Notes: generated from the letters alone by a model not told the origin. A stretch of 59,239 nucleotides of DNA from Minisyncoccota bacterium (GCA_021734905.1 JAIPIB010000006.1:1-59239); one strand, 5' to 3'. Positions 1-8,319 are shown, counted from the first letter of the stretch. Numbers and translations are program-made.

Positions 1-78
1 GGCCGGATTGAAGGGTTTGTTACGTAACACCGTCACTGTCGTGACGAGATAGCCAGCTGTGCTGGATCACCTCCTTCG
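1..78 (+). rRNA. 16S rRNA-like 3' terminal fragment
   Basis: The stretch GCTGGATCACCTCCTT (61-76) is the universal 3' end of bacterial 16S rRNA with the anti-Shine-Dalgarno core CCTCC, and GTCGTGACGAGATAGCC just before it resembles the helix 44/45 junction. However, the normally conserved adenosines before GTCGTAAC (E. coli A1492/A1493) read C and T here, and the helix 45 GGAA tetraloop is replaced by a short CCAGC-TGT-GCTGG hairpin. It is either a very divergent 16S, a degenerate fragment, or an assembly-edge artefact. No 23S follows in this window. Confidence 0.5.
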
Positions 79-150
79 TGGTTGAAACTAATATAAGCGT
101 ATGCCTGATTCATAGTTGTGTCAAATAATATTGCTCTATATTGAAGTGTT

Positions 151-173
151 TTAAACAGGTCGGACCTGTTTAA
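151..173. terminator. Inverted repeat after the rRNA tail
   Basis: Perfect 11-bp arms (TTAAACAGGTC / GACCTGTTTAA) separated by one base lie 75 bp past the rRNA-like end. There is no clear T-run, so it may be a terminator, a processing stem or a protein-binding palindrome. Confidence 0.35.
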
Positions 174-180
174 GTAAAAT

Positions 181-223
181 ATAAAAAGATAAAGGCCGGG
201 CGCACTGGTGTGTGCGTCCGGCC
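181..223 (-). terminator. Rho-independent terminator of the minus-strand GC-rich unit
   Basis: Arms 194-205 and 212-223 form a 12-bp GC-rich stem with one mismatch. On the minus strand it is followed by TTTATCTTTTT. It closes the transcription unit that starts at the promoter at 668-695. Confidence 0.75.
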
Positions 224-517
224 GATCGTGATGTTTTGGTTACGGAACTCACCGCATAGACACGCCTCGTGATGCCTATACAACCCGCTGCCCATTATGG
301 GCGGTTCATCTTCGAAAGTGCATTTTTCGCCTCCTGGCGTATTTTTGGCGCGGGTCATATGACCCATCTTGTCGGTTCATCTGTATGATACCGACTCCCG
401 TTGGCCGGAGACCGCGCCCGCGAATGTATCCATGGCGGGAAGCGGTTCCGGGTGTTACTGCCTCTGGGCTACTGGCGGATCAAACTTCAATCCGCCACTT
501 ACCCTGGCCGCGGATGG
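224..517 (-). other. GC-rich downstream part of the small-peptide transcript
   Basis: This 294-nt stretch lies between the peptide stop and the terminator and is clearly richer in G+C than its surroundings. On the minus strand it contains a hairpin (GGCGGAT / ATCCGCC, near 480-502), the 14-bp palindrome GGGTCATATGACCC (352-365), and a good ribosome-binding site (GGAGG) six bases before a five-codon mini-ORF (MHFRR). Open frames exist, for example 65 codons ending at 170, but it runs through the terminator and has no recognisable domain. It could be a structured 3' UTR, an ncRNA or decayed coding sequence. Confidence 0.4.
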
Positions 518-625
518 TCAGGAAGCGCCGGATTTGCCGGGGCCGCCGTACTTGGCGCCGCGCTTGGTCTTGTCGATGTTCAGGCCGGGTATCAAGGTAT
601 AGGTCTCTTCGGTTTTGGTCTTCAA
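518..625 (-). CDS. 35-residue Lys/Gly-rich peptide of unknown function
   Basis: A TTG start is preceded by an AGGAGAG ribosome-binding site 6-8 nt upstream and by a near-consensus promoter 45 nt upstream. The product starts MKTKTEETYTLIPGLN and ends KRGAKYGGPGKSGAS. It has no Cys, no membrane segment and no recognised domain. The C-terminal half is basic and rich in Gly, Ala and Ser, which would suit a nucleic-acid or ribosome-binding tail, or the core of a modified peptide; both are guesses. The unit is far richer in G+C than the genes around it. A strong promoter, SD site and terminator argue for genuine expression of the transcript; whether the peptide is made is less certain. Confidence 0.5.
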   Translation of the reverse strand: MKTKTEETYTLIPGLNIDKTKRGAKYGGPGKSGAS

Positions 626-667
626 GGTGCTCTCCTTCTGGTTAGTACCCACGTCGGATACTCTATT

Positions 668-695
668 AGTATAACACACTGACAGGGACTGTCAA
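668..695 (-). promoter_or_regulatory. Near-consensus sigma-70 promoter
   Basis: On the minus strand TTGACA (690-695) and TATACT (668-673) are separated by 16 bp. This is the best -35/-10 pair seen in the window and drives the 35-residue peptide unit. Confidence 0.75.
680..694. promoter_or_regulatory. Operator-like palindrome over the -35 box
   Basis: TGACAG-GGA-CTGTCA is a perfect 6-bp dyad with a 3-bp spacer. It overlaps the -35 hexamer of the minus-strand promoter, a position where a dimeric repressor would block transcription. The regulator is unknown. Confidence 0.5.
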
Positions 696-726
696 TGGGT
701 ATAAAGTGGCTTAAAATAAGGGCTAA

Positions 727-771
727 GCAAAACACCTGCAGGAACGCGAAGCGTTCCTGCAGGTGTTTTGC
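727..771. terminator. Bidirectional terminator hairpin
   Basis: Perfect 21-bp arms (727-747 and 751-771) with loop GAA and A/T-rich stem ends sit four bases past the recG stop codon. It terminates recG on the minus strand and insulates the peptide promoter. Confidence 0.8.
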
Positions 772-774
772 TAC

Positions 775-2970
775 TTACTCCATATGAAGTGTTGTCATTA
801 ATTTCGAGACTTTCTGATAAATTATCGGATGCTTATCGAGGTTTGGATCATTTTTTACAAGTAGTTGTGCTTCGGTACGAGCAGCTTCAACCATTTTGAT
901 ATTTTTAATTGCTTCCATACCGAGGTCAGTAAGTCCTGATTGTTTTGCTCCATATAATTCTCCGCTCCCACGAAAGGTAAGATCATGTTCAGCAAGTTCA
1001 AAGCCATTCTTTGCGGTCGTGAGTGCTTTGAGTCGGTCGCGTGTTTTTTCAGATTTACTATCACTGACGACAAAGCAGTATGATTGGTGTGTACCACGAA
1101 TAACTCGTCCCCTTAGTTGGTGAAGTTGTGCAAGCCCAAAACGTTCTGCCCCCTCGATAATGATGTTCGTTGCGTTCGGCACATTGACACCAACCTCAAC
1201 AACTGAAGTCGCGACAAGGATGTCTATAGTGTGCAAAGAAAAGTCATGCATGATCTTTTCTTTTTCGGCTGGTTTCATTTTGCTGTGGAGTATTCCAAAG
1301 CGCTTATCTTTGAAGACCTTCTCTTTGAGTCGCTTAGCTTCTTCAATGACTGACTTCACATTGAGTGCAGTTTCTTTTTCTGGGTCAGGCTCTGCGATGC
1401 GTGGGCAGATGACGTACGCCTGCCTTCCGCTCTCAAGCTCACTTCGTACGTGAGCATACATCTCCTCTTGTTTGTCTTTGGTAATTATTTTGGTGATGAT
1501 TGGCTTTCTTCCTTTCGGCATTTCATCAAGAAGGGTAATGTCGAGGTCACCGTACACGGTAAGTGCAAGTGTGCGAGGAATTGGTGTTGCAGTCATCGAG
1601 AGGAGGTGAGGCATACGTGCGTCCTTCTTCGCAAGTGCCTTACGTTGGTTGGTCCCAAATCGATGTTGCTCATCAATAATGACAAGTGCAAGATGTTTAA
1701 ATTCAACTGATTTATACATGAGAGCATGGGTACCGATAACAATGGGGACCTCACCATTTTTCACCCATTTGAGTAGTTGGGCTTTAGAAATCTTTGTCGG
1801 CTTTGTCGGGTTGCTCTTTGAAGGGAACTTCATGCATCCGCTTCCCGTAATAAGCCCAATTTGAATGGGTAGATGTTGGAAGTATTCGATAAATGACTCA
1901 AAGTGTTGTTTGGCAAGAATCTCTGTGGGTGCCATGTAGCCTACTTGGAGATTCCCAAACTCGAGTGCTCCTTTCGAGAGTTTCCCCGAAACGCTCGAAC
2001 CCTCTGGAGGTCGTGAAGTAACAGTCGCATATGCTGCTGTTGCAGCGACCGCCGTTTTTCCACTTCCTACATCACCCTCAAGAAGTCGTGACATTGGATG
2101 GGTGCCATTAAAATCACCAAAGATTGCTGCAATAGATTTCTTTTGTGCGCTTGTTAACGAGAAGGGAAACCGTTCAGTAAATTTCTTAATGTGTGGCGCC
2201 TCTGTTTTAAATTGGTAGCTTGTCGCCGCACTTATTTTCGCGCGCTCAAGCGCTTTGGTTGTTTGTATGTAAAATACTTCCTCGAAAGCAAAGCGCTTTC
2301 GCGCGCTCTTTGCATGGTCAGCCTTTTTTGGTGTATGTATCCACTGGAGCGCTGTTGCGAGCGTGGGGAGGTGATATCGTGTGAGAATTTCTTCAGGAAT
2401 TGGATCAACGATATCTTCAAGAATTCCTTGTTCAAAACACTTAAGCACCGTGTGGTAAAACCACTTTGAGGTGACTCCTTTTGTTTCTTTGTAGACAGGG
2501 TAGATCGTCTCATCAAGATTCTCAGTGTTGTTAAAAATAGAATCGTGTCGGTCAATAGGAAGAGATTCCAATTTTTCGATCTCTGGATTTGCAATGTAAA
2601 GTTTTCCCTCACTCCCGGTCACTTTGCCCGCAAGTTTTACGTACATGCCATCGGTGAGCATCTTTGCGAGGTATGGTTGATTGAACCACATGATCTTAAT
2701 GCGTGCAGAACCATCTTCAATCCATCCTTCAGCAATTGGGACTCTGCTTTTCCATGCCTTGCGTGTCTTGAGCCCACCAATTTTTCCGAAGACGATTGCA
2801 TCTTGCCCCTTTACGAGACCTTGCACCGATTGGATCGTACTGATGTCCTCGTAGCGCTGAGGGAGATGGTGGAGGAGATCTCCGATAGTCAAAACACCAA
2901 GTCTCGCCAGAGCCTTTTGATGAATAGTATCAACACGAAAGTGTTGTGTGAGAAGGTCAGTGAGGTTCAT
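775..2970 (-). CDS. recG: ATP-dependent DNA helicase RecG
   Basis: RecG is a superfamily 2 translocase that remodels stalled forks and Holliday junctions. The 731-residue product has the N-terminal wedge/OB domain, Walker A GDVGSGKTAVA, the DEQHRFG box of motif II, motif III TATPIPRTLAL with YGDLDITLLDEMPKGRKP typical of RecG, and the C-terminal helicase half with QLRGRVIRG. An upstream in-frame start at 2988 would add MLLCIS; the ATG at 2970 (MNLTDLL) fits the family start better. The promoter is divergent from the malic enzyme gene and the two 5' ends are only 58 bp apart. Confidence 0.95.
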   Translation of the reverse strand: MNLTDLLTQHFRVDTIHQKALARLGVLTIGDLLHHLPQRYEDISTIQSVQGLVKGQDAIVFGKIGGLKTRKAWKSRVPIAEGWIEDGSARIKIMWFNQPYLAKMLTDGMYVKLAGKVTGSEGKLYIANPEIEKLESLPIDRHDSIFNNTENLDETIYPVYKETKGVTSKWFYHTVLKCFEQGILEDIVDPIPEEILTRYHLPTLATALQWIHTPKKADHAKSARKRFAFEEVFYIQTTKALERAKISAATSYQFKTEAPHIKKFTERFPFSLTSAQKKSIAAIFGDFNGTHPMSRLLEGDVGSGKTAVAATAAYATVTSRPPEGSSVSGKLSKGALEFGNLQVGYMAPTEILAKQHFESFIEYFQHLPIQIGLITGSGCMKFPSKSNPTKPTKISKAQLLKWVKNGEVPIVIGTHALMYKSVEFKHLALVIIDEQHRFGTNQRKALAKKDARMPHLLSMTATPIPRTLALTVYGDLDITLLDEMPKGRKPIITKIITKDKQEEMYAHVRSELESGRQAYVICPRIAEPDPEKETALNVKSVIEEAKRLKEKVFKDKRFGILHSKMKPAEKEKIMHDFSLHTIDILVATSVVEVGVNVPNATNIIIEGAERFGLAQLHQLRGRVIRGTHQSYCFVVSDSKSEKTRDRLKALTTAKNGFELAEHDLTFRGSGELYGAKQSGLTDLGMEAIKNIKMVEAARTEAQLLVKNDPNLDKHPIIYQKVSKLMTTLHME

Positions 2971-2995
2971 AGATATACATAGTAACAAAATATCG

Positions 2996-3001
2996 TATAC
3001 T
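2996..3001 (+). promoter_or_regulatory. -10 box of the malic enzyme gene
   Basis: TATACT lies 27 nt before the ATG at 3029 within the short divergent recG/malic enzyme intergenic region. No clear -35 hexamer is visible. Confidence 0.45.
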
Positions 3002-3028
3002 TATCTCTCACCTTAATTTTGAATATTT

Positions 3029-4186
3029 ATGAAAGCGAAGAAGATACTAAAAAAGGATTATGCAAAGATGGCGCTTGTACTTCATAAGAAAATGCATGGG
3101 AAGCTCGAAGTCGTTTCAAAGAAAAAACTGGTGACTGTGGATGATTGGAGCACGATGTACACACCTGGTGTTGGAGCAGTTTCTAGTTATCTTGCAAAAC
3201 ATCCCAAAGAAGCTCGCGAATATACGATGAAACGAAATACCGTCGCGGTTATTTCTGATGGATCGGCAGTGCTAGGTCTTGGAAATATTGGCCCCATTGC
3301 AGCACTCCCCGTTATGGAGGGTAAATGCGCAATCATGAAGGAGATGGCAGGCATCGACGGTTTCCCGATTGTGCTTGATACGCAGGATACAGAAGAAATT
3401 ATAAAGACCGTCATAAATATTGCACCAGGTTTTGGTGGAATTAATCTTGAAGATATTAGTGCTCCACGATGTTTTGAAATTGAAGAGCGACTCAAAAAAA
3501 TCTTAAACATACCCCTCATGCACGACGATCAGCACGGTACTGCGATTGTGGTGCTTGCGGGCCTTATTAATGCTTCAAAAGTAGTAAAGAAAAAGTTTGA
3601 AAACTTGAAAGTTACCATTGTCGGAGCTGGAGCCGCAGGAAGGGCTATTGCGCTCCTCCTTGTGAAGGCGGGAATTACAAATGTAATTGTGACGGACAGT
3701 GTAGGGGTTATCTTTAAAGGAAGGAAGGGGATGGCTCAATACAAAAACGATCTTGCGAAAGTAACTAATCCTGAGAGTATAAAAGGTCTTGTTGCAGAGG
3801 CTGTACAAGGGGCAGATGTAATTGTTGGTGTCTCTGGCCCAGGGACGATCACAAGAGCACATATAGAGAGTATGGCAAAAGACGCAATTGTCTTTGCACT
3901 TGCAAATCCGATTCCTGAAATAAAACCTGATGATGCAAAGCTCGCAGGGGCATTGATTGTTGCTACTGGGCGCTCTGATTATGCAAATCAAGTAAACAAT
4001 TCACTTGCATTTCCTGGAATTTTTCGCGGTGCACTCGATCGCAGCGTCACAAAAATAACCGATGAGATGAAACTTGCGGCAGCAAAGAAGATAGCGGGTC
4101 TCGTAAAGAAACCAACAGCACACGAAATTATTCCGAAAGTTACTACACCTGGTCTTGTGAAAGCTGTCGCGAGTGTTATAAAGTGA
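3029..4186 (+). CDS. Malic enzyme (NAD(P)-dependent, decarboxylating)
   Basis: Converts malate to pyruvate and CO2 with reduction of NAD(P); in a reduced CPR metabolism this is a likely pyruvate and reducing-equivalent source. The 385 residues carry the family signatures YTPGVGAV near residue 44, the DGSAVLGLGNIGP block, EDISAPRCFEIE and HDDQHGTA in the catalytic domain, and a Rossmann motif GAGAAGRA in the NAD-binding half, followed by FALANPIPEI. Length matches the short bacterial type (about 390-410), not the phosphotransacetylase fusions. NAD versus NADP preference cannot be read with certainty. Confidence 0.93.
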   Translation: MKAKKILKKDYAKMALVLHKKMHGKLEVVSKKKLVTVDDWSTMYTPGVGAVSSYLAKHPKEAREYTMKRNTVAVISDGSAVLGLGNIGPIAALPVMEGKCAIMKEMAGIDGFPIVLDTQDTEEIIKTVINIAPGFGGINLEDISAPRCFEIEERLKKILNIPLMHDDQHGTAIVVLAGLINASKVVKKKFENLKVTIVGAGAAGRAIALLLVKAGITNVIVTDSVGVIFKGRKGMAQYKNDLAKVTNPESIKGLVAEAVQGADVIVGVSGPGTITRAHIESMAKDAIVFALANPIPEIKPDDAKLAGALIVATGRSDYANQVNNSLAFPGIFRGALDRSVTKITDEMKLAAAKKIAGLVKKPTAHEIIPKVTTPGLVKAVASVIK

Positions 4187-4240
4187 TTCAAGATTACTTT
4201 ATAAAATTTGTAAGGTGATGGAGTTAGATGTAATCATTGT

Positions 4241-4630
4241 ATGAAATTCAATATAGTCATTCTAATAGTAATCGTTATCGGGACACTTTTTCTCTTTGCT
4301 GGGAAAATTGGTAGTCAACCAGTAGTAGAGAATAATATTAAAAAAGATTTTATGAGTACATATCGAGATACAAAGAACGGACTCCTCGTAGATGTCCGAA
4401 CGAAGGATGAGTACGACACAGGGCATATTGCAGGAGCAATTAATATTGATTTCTACAGTTCATCATTTATTGAAAATATTAAAAATGTGAGCGAAGGGAA
4501 ACATCTCTTCATTTATTGTCGCTCAGGTGCACGGTCAGGAAAGGCAGTTGAAATGCTTAAGGCAGAAGGACTTACAGTTGAAGATCTTCCTGGTGGTATC
4601 ATTGCACGCCAAGACTTAATTGGATTGTAA
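4241..4630 (+). CDS. Membrane-anchored rhodanese-like protein
   Basis: A 129-residue protein with one N-terminal hydrophobic segment (residues 4-21) followed by a single rhodanese domain. The active-site loop CRSGARSG contains the catalytic cysteine, and DVRTKDEYDTGHIAGAINID is the canonical rhodanese start. The domain would face outward. Sulfur transfer is the family activity; the substrate here is unknown. It stands alone after the malic enzyme gene. Confidence 0.88.
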   Translation: MKFNIVILIVIVIGTLFLFAGKIGSQPVVENNIKKDFMSTYRDTKNGLLVDVRTKDEYDTGHIAGAINIDFYSSSFIENIKNVSEGKHLFIYCRSGARSGKAVEMLKAEGLTVEDLPGGIIARQDLIGL

Positions 4631-4806
4631 GGAGTTATCTTTTTTGGCACGTTTATTATGTGTTAATACAATAAATATGATGTATTTGGGTGGTGTAAAG
4701 GTTATGAACAATTGAAAAAAGAGATATCCTGTACATGCATATATCACTTTGTTATAGTAAAAATACCATGCATAATCGTGTGTGGTAAAACCAAGGAGAC
4801 GTACAG

Positions 4807-5271
4807 ATGAAAAAAATATTGATACTTGGAGCAGTACTGTCGATAGGCATGGCCGCACAGTTTGCATTGGCAAGCGGTCCTGGGTCAGGATCATCCATCG
4901 CGATGAGTCCCGAATCTGCCGACGACAAGGGGTTACTGCAAACATCAATTCAGCGAACCTTCTGTGCAGCTGAGTACAACTACGCGTTCAAGGGCAGACT
5001 TGGTATGGGGTCGTCCGATGTCGGTCACCTCAACATCATACCGGCGCAGAGCGAAGGATCCGGTGTGCTGGAACGAAGTGTCCCTGGAATGGCCAGCTGC
5101 GTAAGCAGTTTCAGTTTGTCCAACATTCATGGCGCACTGAAGAACACCAAGTTCGATGATGGCGCCGGCAAAAAGATGGCTATCTCCGGCAAGTCTCCGA
5201 CGTGGGGACAGCTCGGGAAAACTGTCGGCACCTTTGCCTACCTGCCAGCCAGCATCTTCGTCAAGACCTAA
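4807..5271 (+). CDS. Secreted protein of unknown function
   Basis: A 154-residue product with a clear signal peptide (KK, a hydrophobic run LILGAVLSIGMAAQFALA, and an Ala-Ser cleavage site around residue 23). The mature part is Gly/Ser-rich with two cysteines (FCAAE and ASCVSSF), which could form one disulfide. No domain was recognised. The start is set by AGGAGA 9 nt upstream. Base composition is clearly more GC-rich than its neighbours and it uses an SD start, unlike many leaderless genes here, so it may be acquired. A terminator follows at 5309. Confidence 0.75.
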   Translation: MKKILILGAVLSIGMAAQFALASGPGSGSSIAMSPESADDKGLLQTSIQRTFCAAEYNYAFKGRLGMGSSDVGHLNIIPAQSEGSGVLERSVPGMASCVSSFSLSNIHGALKNTKFDDGAGKKMAISGKSPTWGQLGKTVGTFAYLPASIFVKT

Positions 5272-5308
5272 AGCACATGCAGTCAATTCCACCATGAAAG
5301 GGGTGGTG

Positions 5309-5335
5309 CCGTCTCTTTAAGAGGCGGTTTATTTT
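5309..5335 (+). terminator. Terminator of the secreted protein gene
   Basis: A 7-bp stem (CCGTCTC / GAGGCGG with one wobble) is followed by TTTATTTT on the plus strand. Confidence 0.6.
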
Positions 5336-5395
5336 GCCTGATGTACTTGTTGACAGAGATTGTTTCCTATTAGTACATATATATGAAATTTTTAA

Positions 5396-5425
5396 AAAGC
5401 CACTCGCGTTGATGCGAGTGGCTTT
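5396..5425. terminator. Bidirectional terminator
   Basis: Perfect 12-bp arms (AAAGCCACTCGC / GCGAGTGGCTTT) with a 6-nt loop. It lies just past the 3' end of the minus-strand gene 5439-5936 and faces the plus-strand units as well. A nine-codon frame (MKFLKSHSR) begins at 5383 and ends in the stem; it is probably chance. Confidence 0.75.
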
Positions 5426-5438
5426 GTTTGGCTAGACT

Positions 5439-5936
5439 TCAAAAATCTGAAGGGAAACCACAAACGGTGTCTTGGACAATTTTTTTAGTGTGCTGCGTCC
5501 AAAATAACCACGCTAAGATCTGAGTTGCAACTAGTACCGTCATCCAGATAGACAATCCTGAAAAGACGAATGAAAGGAGCGCCGGTGCCGTGGCAACATA
5601 GACAAAAACTATTCCTGGGATTGGGTCGGTCCATATTGAGGAAGAGATGATTACTCCTCTCTGCATACGACGACATTCCCATGCTTGGTAGGTGAGTATC
5701 ATTGCAGCGAATGTGACTAGGGACAGAACTGCAATGAATAAAGTATCCTTGGTGGACTCATCGGACGATTGCATGAATGGACCAGATACAAGAATCCATC
5801 CAAGAAAAGATGAAACCTCAAGGAGGATACCGAAGGCTGATAGCCAACGGTTACTAGTTGAAAGATATTTTTTCACTTCAAGCTTCCTTATTTTATTGTG
5901 AATAGTTGGATAGGAGAAATAACCTTTCCGCGACAA
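5439..5936 (-). CDS. Integral membrane protein, unknown function
   Basis: A 165-residue protein with about four hydrophobic segments: WLSAFGILLEVSSFLGWIL, LFIAVLSLVTFAAMIL, GIVFVYVATAPALLSFVFS and IWMTVLVATQILAWLF. The start used is a TTG because no upstream ATG is available; a shorter form is possible. The N-terminus is basic and cytoplasmic by the positive-inside rule. No family was recognised. Confidence 0.6.
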   Translation of the reverse strand: MSRKGYFSYPTIHNKIRKLEVKKYLSTSNRWLSAFGILLEVSSFLGWILVSGPFMQSSDESTKDTLFIAVLSLVTFAAMILTYQAWECRRMQRGVIISSSIWTDPIPGIVFVYVATAPALLSFVFSGLSIWMTVLVATQILAWLFWTQHTKKIVQDTVCGFPSDF

Positions 5937-5995
5937 ATCTAGGATGGATTAGAACATATTGCATCACTATTAGCAAATTTTCTTGTATTGTATTT

Positions 5996-6535
5996 CTATC
6001 TTTCCATAAGCTTTGCTAGTTTACGTACTGTGTTAACATTCCGTGCAGTCATATTTTTATAGACCTTTGACCCAATGAATTTATGCATACCACTTTTAAC
6101 GTATCCATTACGTGGAATATTCCAGACAATTGCTCTTTGTACATACATGAGTGTATCAACATCAGGATTTATGGTAATGAGACTCAGGGTTTTTTTAGTA
6201 TCAAATCCATCTTGAAGGAATAGTATATCCGTCTTTTGCTCTGTGTCGTTACTCCAATTCTTTGGAATTTTTTTGCAGAGTTCTTTAATATTTTTACTAT
6301 CTCGAACAACTGCCGAAATTTTTAATCCAAATGATTCATAAATTCCTTTTTCAACTTTTGCCTTGATGAATTTTTTAGTATCTTTATCAGTTTCAAAAAT
6401 TACATTGCCTGTGTTTATGTAGGTCAGGATATTCGTGTATCCAAGAAGTTCAAAACATTTTTTGAGCTTCAGCATTTCAATTTTGTTATTTCCCCCGACA
6501 TTGATTCCTCGAAGGAGTGCGATACATGTTTTCAT
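5996..6535 (-). CDS. DUF1697 family protein
   Basis: A 179-residue protein beginning CIALLRGINVGGNNKI and continuing LGYTNILTYINTGNVIFE, the hallmark of the DUF1697 family, whose biochemical role is not established. The start codon overlaps the stop of the upstream tag gene by four bases, so the two are translationally coupled. A regulatory or repair-linked role is suggested only by this pairing. Confidence 0.88.
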   Translation of the reverse strand: MKTCIALLRGINVGGNNKIEMLKLKKCFELLGYTNILTYINTGNVIFETDKDTKKFIKAKVEKGIYESFGLKISAVVRDSKNIKELCKKIPKNWSNDTEQKTDILFLQDGFDTKKTLSLITINPDVDTLMYVQRAIVWNIPRNGYVKSGMHKFIGSKVYKNMTARNVNTVRKLAKLMER

Positions 6536-7101
6536 AATTGTTTATAACGAAAGCAATTTACTTCATGATCATTTACTATCCCAATAGTTTGCATGATTGC
6601 GTAGATAATGGTCGAGCCCACAAAGTTCATTCCGCGTTTCTTCAGGTCTCTGCTGATAATGTCTGACAGTTCTGTATGTGCAGGAATATCTGACATTTTT
6701 TTAATTTTATTTTGAATTGGTTTGCCATCCACAAATTTCCATAAATATAAATCGAAGGATCCAAATTCTTTTTGTATTTCAATAAACACTTTTGCATTAC
6801 GTACTGCAGAAGGTATCTTTAATTTATTACGTACGAGGCCTTCATTTTTGAGCAATTTATCAATTTTATTTGGAGTGTATTTTGCAACTTTCTTCACATC
6901 AAAATTATCGAACGCAGCTCTGTAATTTTCTCGTTTATTCAAAATAGTATTCCACGAGAGTCCTGCCTGTGCTCCGTCTAATATCAATACCTCAAATAGA
7001 TGGTTATCATCATGCACAGGAACTCCCCATTCATTGTTGTGGTAGGAAATCATGAGTTCGGTACTTTTCTGTGGCCATTTACAGCGGTTTTTATCTTCCA
7101 T
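6532..7101 (-). CDS. tag: DNA-3-methyladenine glycosylase I
   Basis: Removes 3-methyladenine from alkylated DNA at the start of base excision repair. The 189-residue product matches E. coli Tag throughout: Cys7 and His21 at the N-terminus and DHEVNCF near the C-terminus supply the zinc ligands; HNNEWGVPVHDD, QAGLSWNTILNKRENYR and KKRGMNFVGSTIIYA are conserved blocks. At the position of E. coli Glu38 the sequence reads LDGAQAG, an aspartate. It is the first gene of a two-gene unit with the DUF1697 gene. Confidence 0.92.
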   Translation of the reverse strand: MEDKNRCKWPQKSTELMISYHNNEWGVPVHDDNHLFEVLILDGAQAGLSWNTILNKRENYRAAFDNFDVKKVAKYTPNKIDKLLKNEGLVRNKLKIPSAVRNAKVFIEIQKEFGSFDLYLWKFVDGKPIQNKIKKMSDIPAHTELSDIISRDLKKRGMNFVGSTIIYAIMQTIGIVNDHEVNCFRYKQL

Positions 7102-7242
7102 AGTATATATATTATAGCAATGTAGTTATTTGGAAATATGTAAATCTGAAAAAATTGATTTTTGAATGTACTATAATAGTAGAGCACACTGTAGTGACTG
7201 TTTAAATGTGCTATTTAGTGTTACTAAAGTAAAAATAAAATT

Positions 7243-7491
7243 ATGAATAGATTACTTGTAGGATTGGTAGGTGTGGTGGTGCTCGTAGGTTTGGTATTTG
7301 TACTCAATAAAACAAGTACTGACACTGAGGTAGTTACTGAGGTCGTAACCGAAGAGATTCCTTTGAAACTTGATACTCCCGAAGATCTTGAGGAAAGCGC
7401 TCAGGTACTAGAGGACGGTATTGCCGGCGTTGAAGAAGAGGAAGCATCGATTGACGCAGAGCTAGATGAGTTAGAAAATCTCTCATTTTAA
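7243..7491 (+). CDS. Small acidic membrane-anchored protein
   Basis: An 82-residue protein with an N-terminal membrane segment (residues 2-20, LLVGLVGVVVLVGLVFVL) and a very acidic outer part rich in Glu and Asp. Unknown family. It is 29 bp upstream of a secreted coiled-coil protein, and the two probably share a transcript ending at the 8320 terminator. Confidence 0.65.
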   Translation: MNRLLVGLVGVVVLVGLVFVLNKTSTDTEVVTEVVTEEIPLKLDTPEDLEESAQVLEDGIAGVEEEEASIDAELDELENLSF

Positions 7492-7520
7492 TTATTATTT
7501 AATTTCTAAAACAATCTGAT

Positions 7521-8294
7521 ATGAAAACAAAAATTATAGGAGTGTTAGTATTCACAGCGGTGCTTTTTGGCGGCTCTGTAGCATTTGCACAGGATACTGA
7601 TCCACAACAACTCATTGCCGCACTTCGTGAACAGCATTCAGCCTTGAAAGCACAGGTGGACGCTGGGGAGATTACCGCAGAAGAGGCACGTGCTACATGG
7701 GCAGACATGATCGAGCGAGCACGAGAACAGAAGAAGGAACATTATGAAAATCGCCTTAAATTGGCGGAAGAAAAAATTGCTAAGATTGCTGAAAAGAATC
7801 CAGAGCGAGCAGCAGAACTTGAGTCACGTCTTGGAGAAGCAAAGGCATTTAGAGAAGCGCAGCATGAAAAGAGAATTGAAATCGTGAGGAAAGTAAAAGC
7901 GGGTGAAATTACACGGGAGGAGGCACACAATCTTGTGTCTGAAGTTAGAAAAGATCGAGAGGAACATAGAGATGCAATTAAGGCAGATCGTGTAGAGAAA
8001 CGTGCTGAGGTTAAGGATGAAAGAATCCATAAGCAAGAGGAACGACAGGGAAAAATAGATGAGACAAAAAGAAGTTTGGATGAAAAGCGAGGAATCATGG
8101 AAGACCGACGCATAAACATTGAAGAAGCACACACTAAAATCGAAGAGCAGCATGCAAAGATCGAAGAAAACCGTGCGCGTATAGAAGAGCAAAACAAAAA
8201 AGCGAAAGAAGAACGGCGACCAGTAAAAATACAGAAAGTTGAAGATTCGGCAGGTGGAGATAGTTCTGATGATTCAGTAGAAAGTGACAGCTAA
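7521..8294 (+). CDS. Secreted coiled-coil protein, charged repeats
   Basis: A 257-residue protein with a signal peptide (MKTKIIGVLVFTAVLFGGSV, then AFA-Q cleavage). The mature part is almost entirely Glu/Lys/Arg/Ala-rich helix with two copies of a GEIT-x-EEA motif (residues about 52 and 132), and the C-terminal section has heptad-like IEE repeats (INIEEAHTKIEEQHAKIEEN). It ends in a Ser/Asp-rich tail. The architecture suits a periplasmic or surface coiled coil; no enzyme domain is visible. Confidence 0.75.
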   Translation: MKTKIIGVLVFTAVLFGGSVAFAQDTDPQQLIAALREQHSALKAQVDAGEITAEEARATWADMIERAREQKKEHYENRLKLAEEKIAKIAEKNPERAAELESRLGEAKAFREAQHEKRIEIVRKVKAGEITREEAHNLVSEVRKDREEHRDAIKADRVEKRAEVKDERIHKQEERQGKIDETKRSLDEKRGIMEDRRINIEEAHTKIEEQHAKIEENRARIEEQNKKAKEERRPVKIQKVEDSAGGDSSDDSVESDS

Positions 8295-8319
8295 GAAGCA
8301 GACTAGTATTCACTGAAGT

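Noticed and set aside
170..367. 65-codon minus-strand frame in the GC-rich unit
   Set aside because: It reads through the terminator into poly-T and has no SD at its first ATG; kept only as part of the transcript description.
369..682. Three overlapping plus-strand frames
   Set aside because: They are antisense to the promoter and SD-led peptide and show no domain or ribosome-binding site.
5383..5412. Nine-codon frame leading into a terminator (attenuator-like)
   Set aside because: The peptide MKFLKSHSR has no run of regulatory codons and no downstream plus-strand gene to control.
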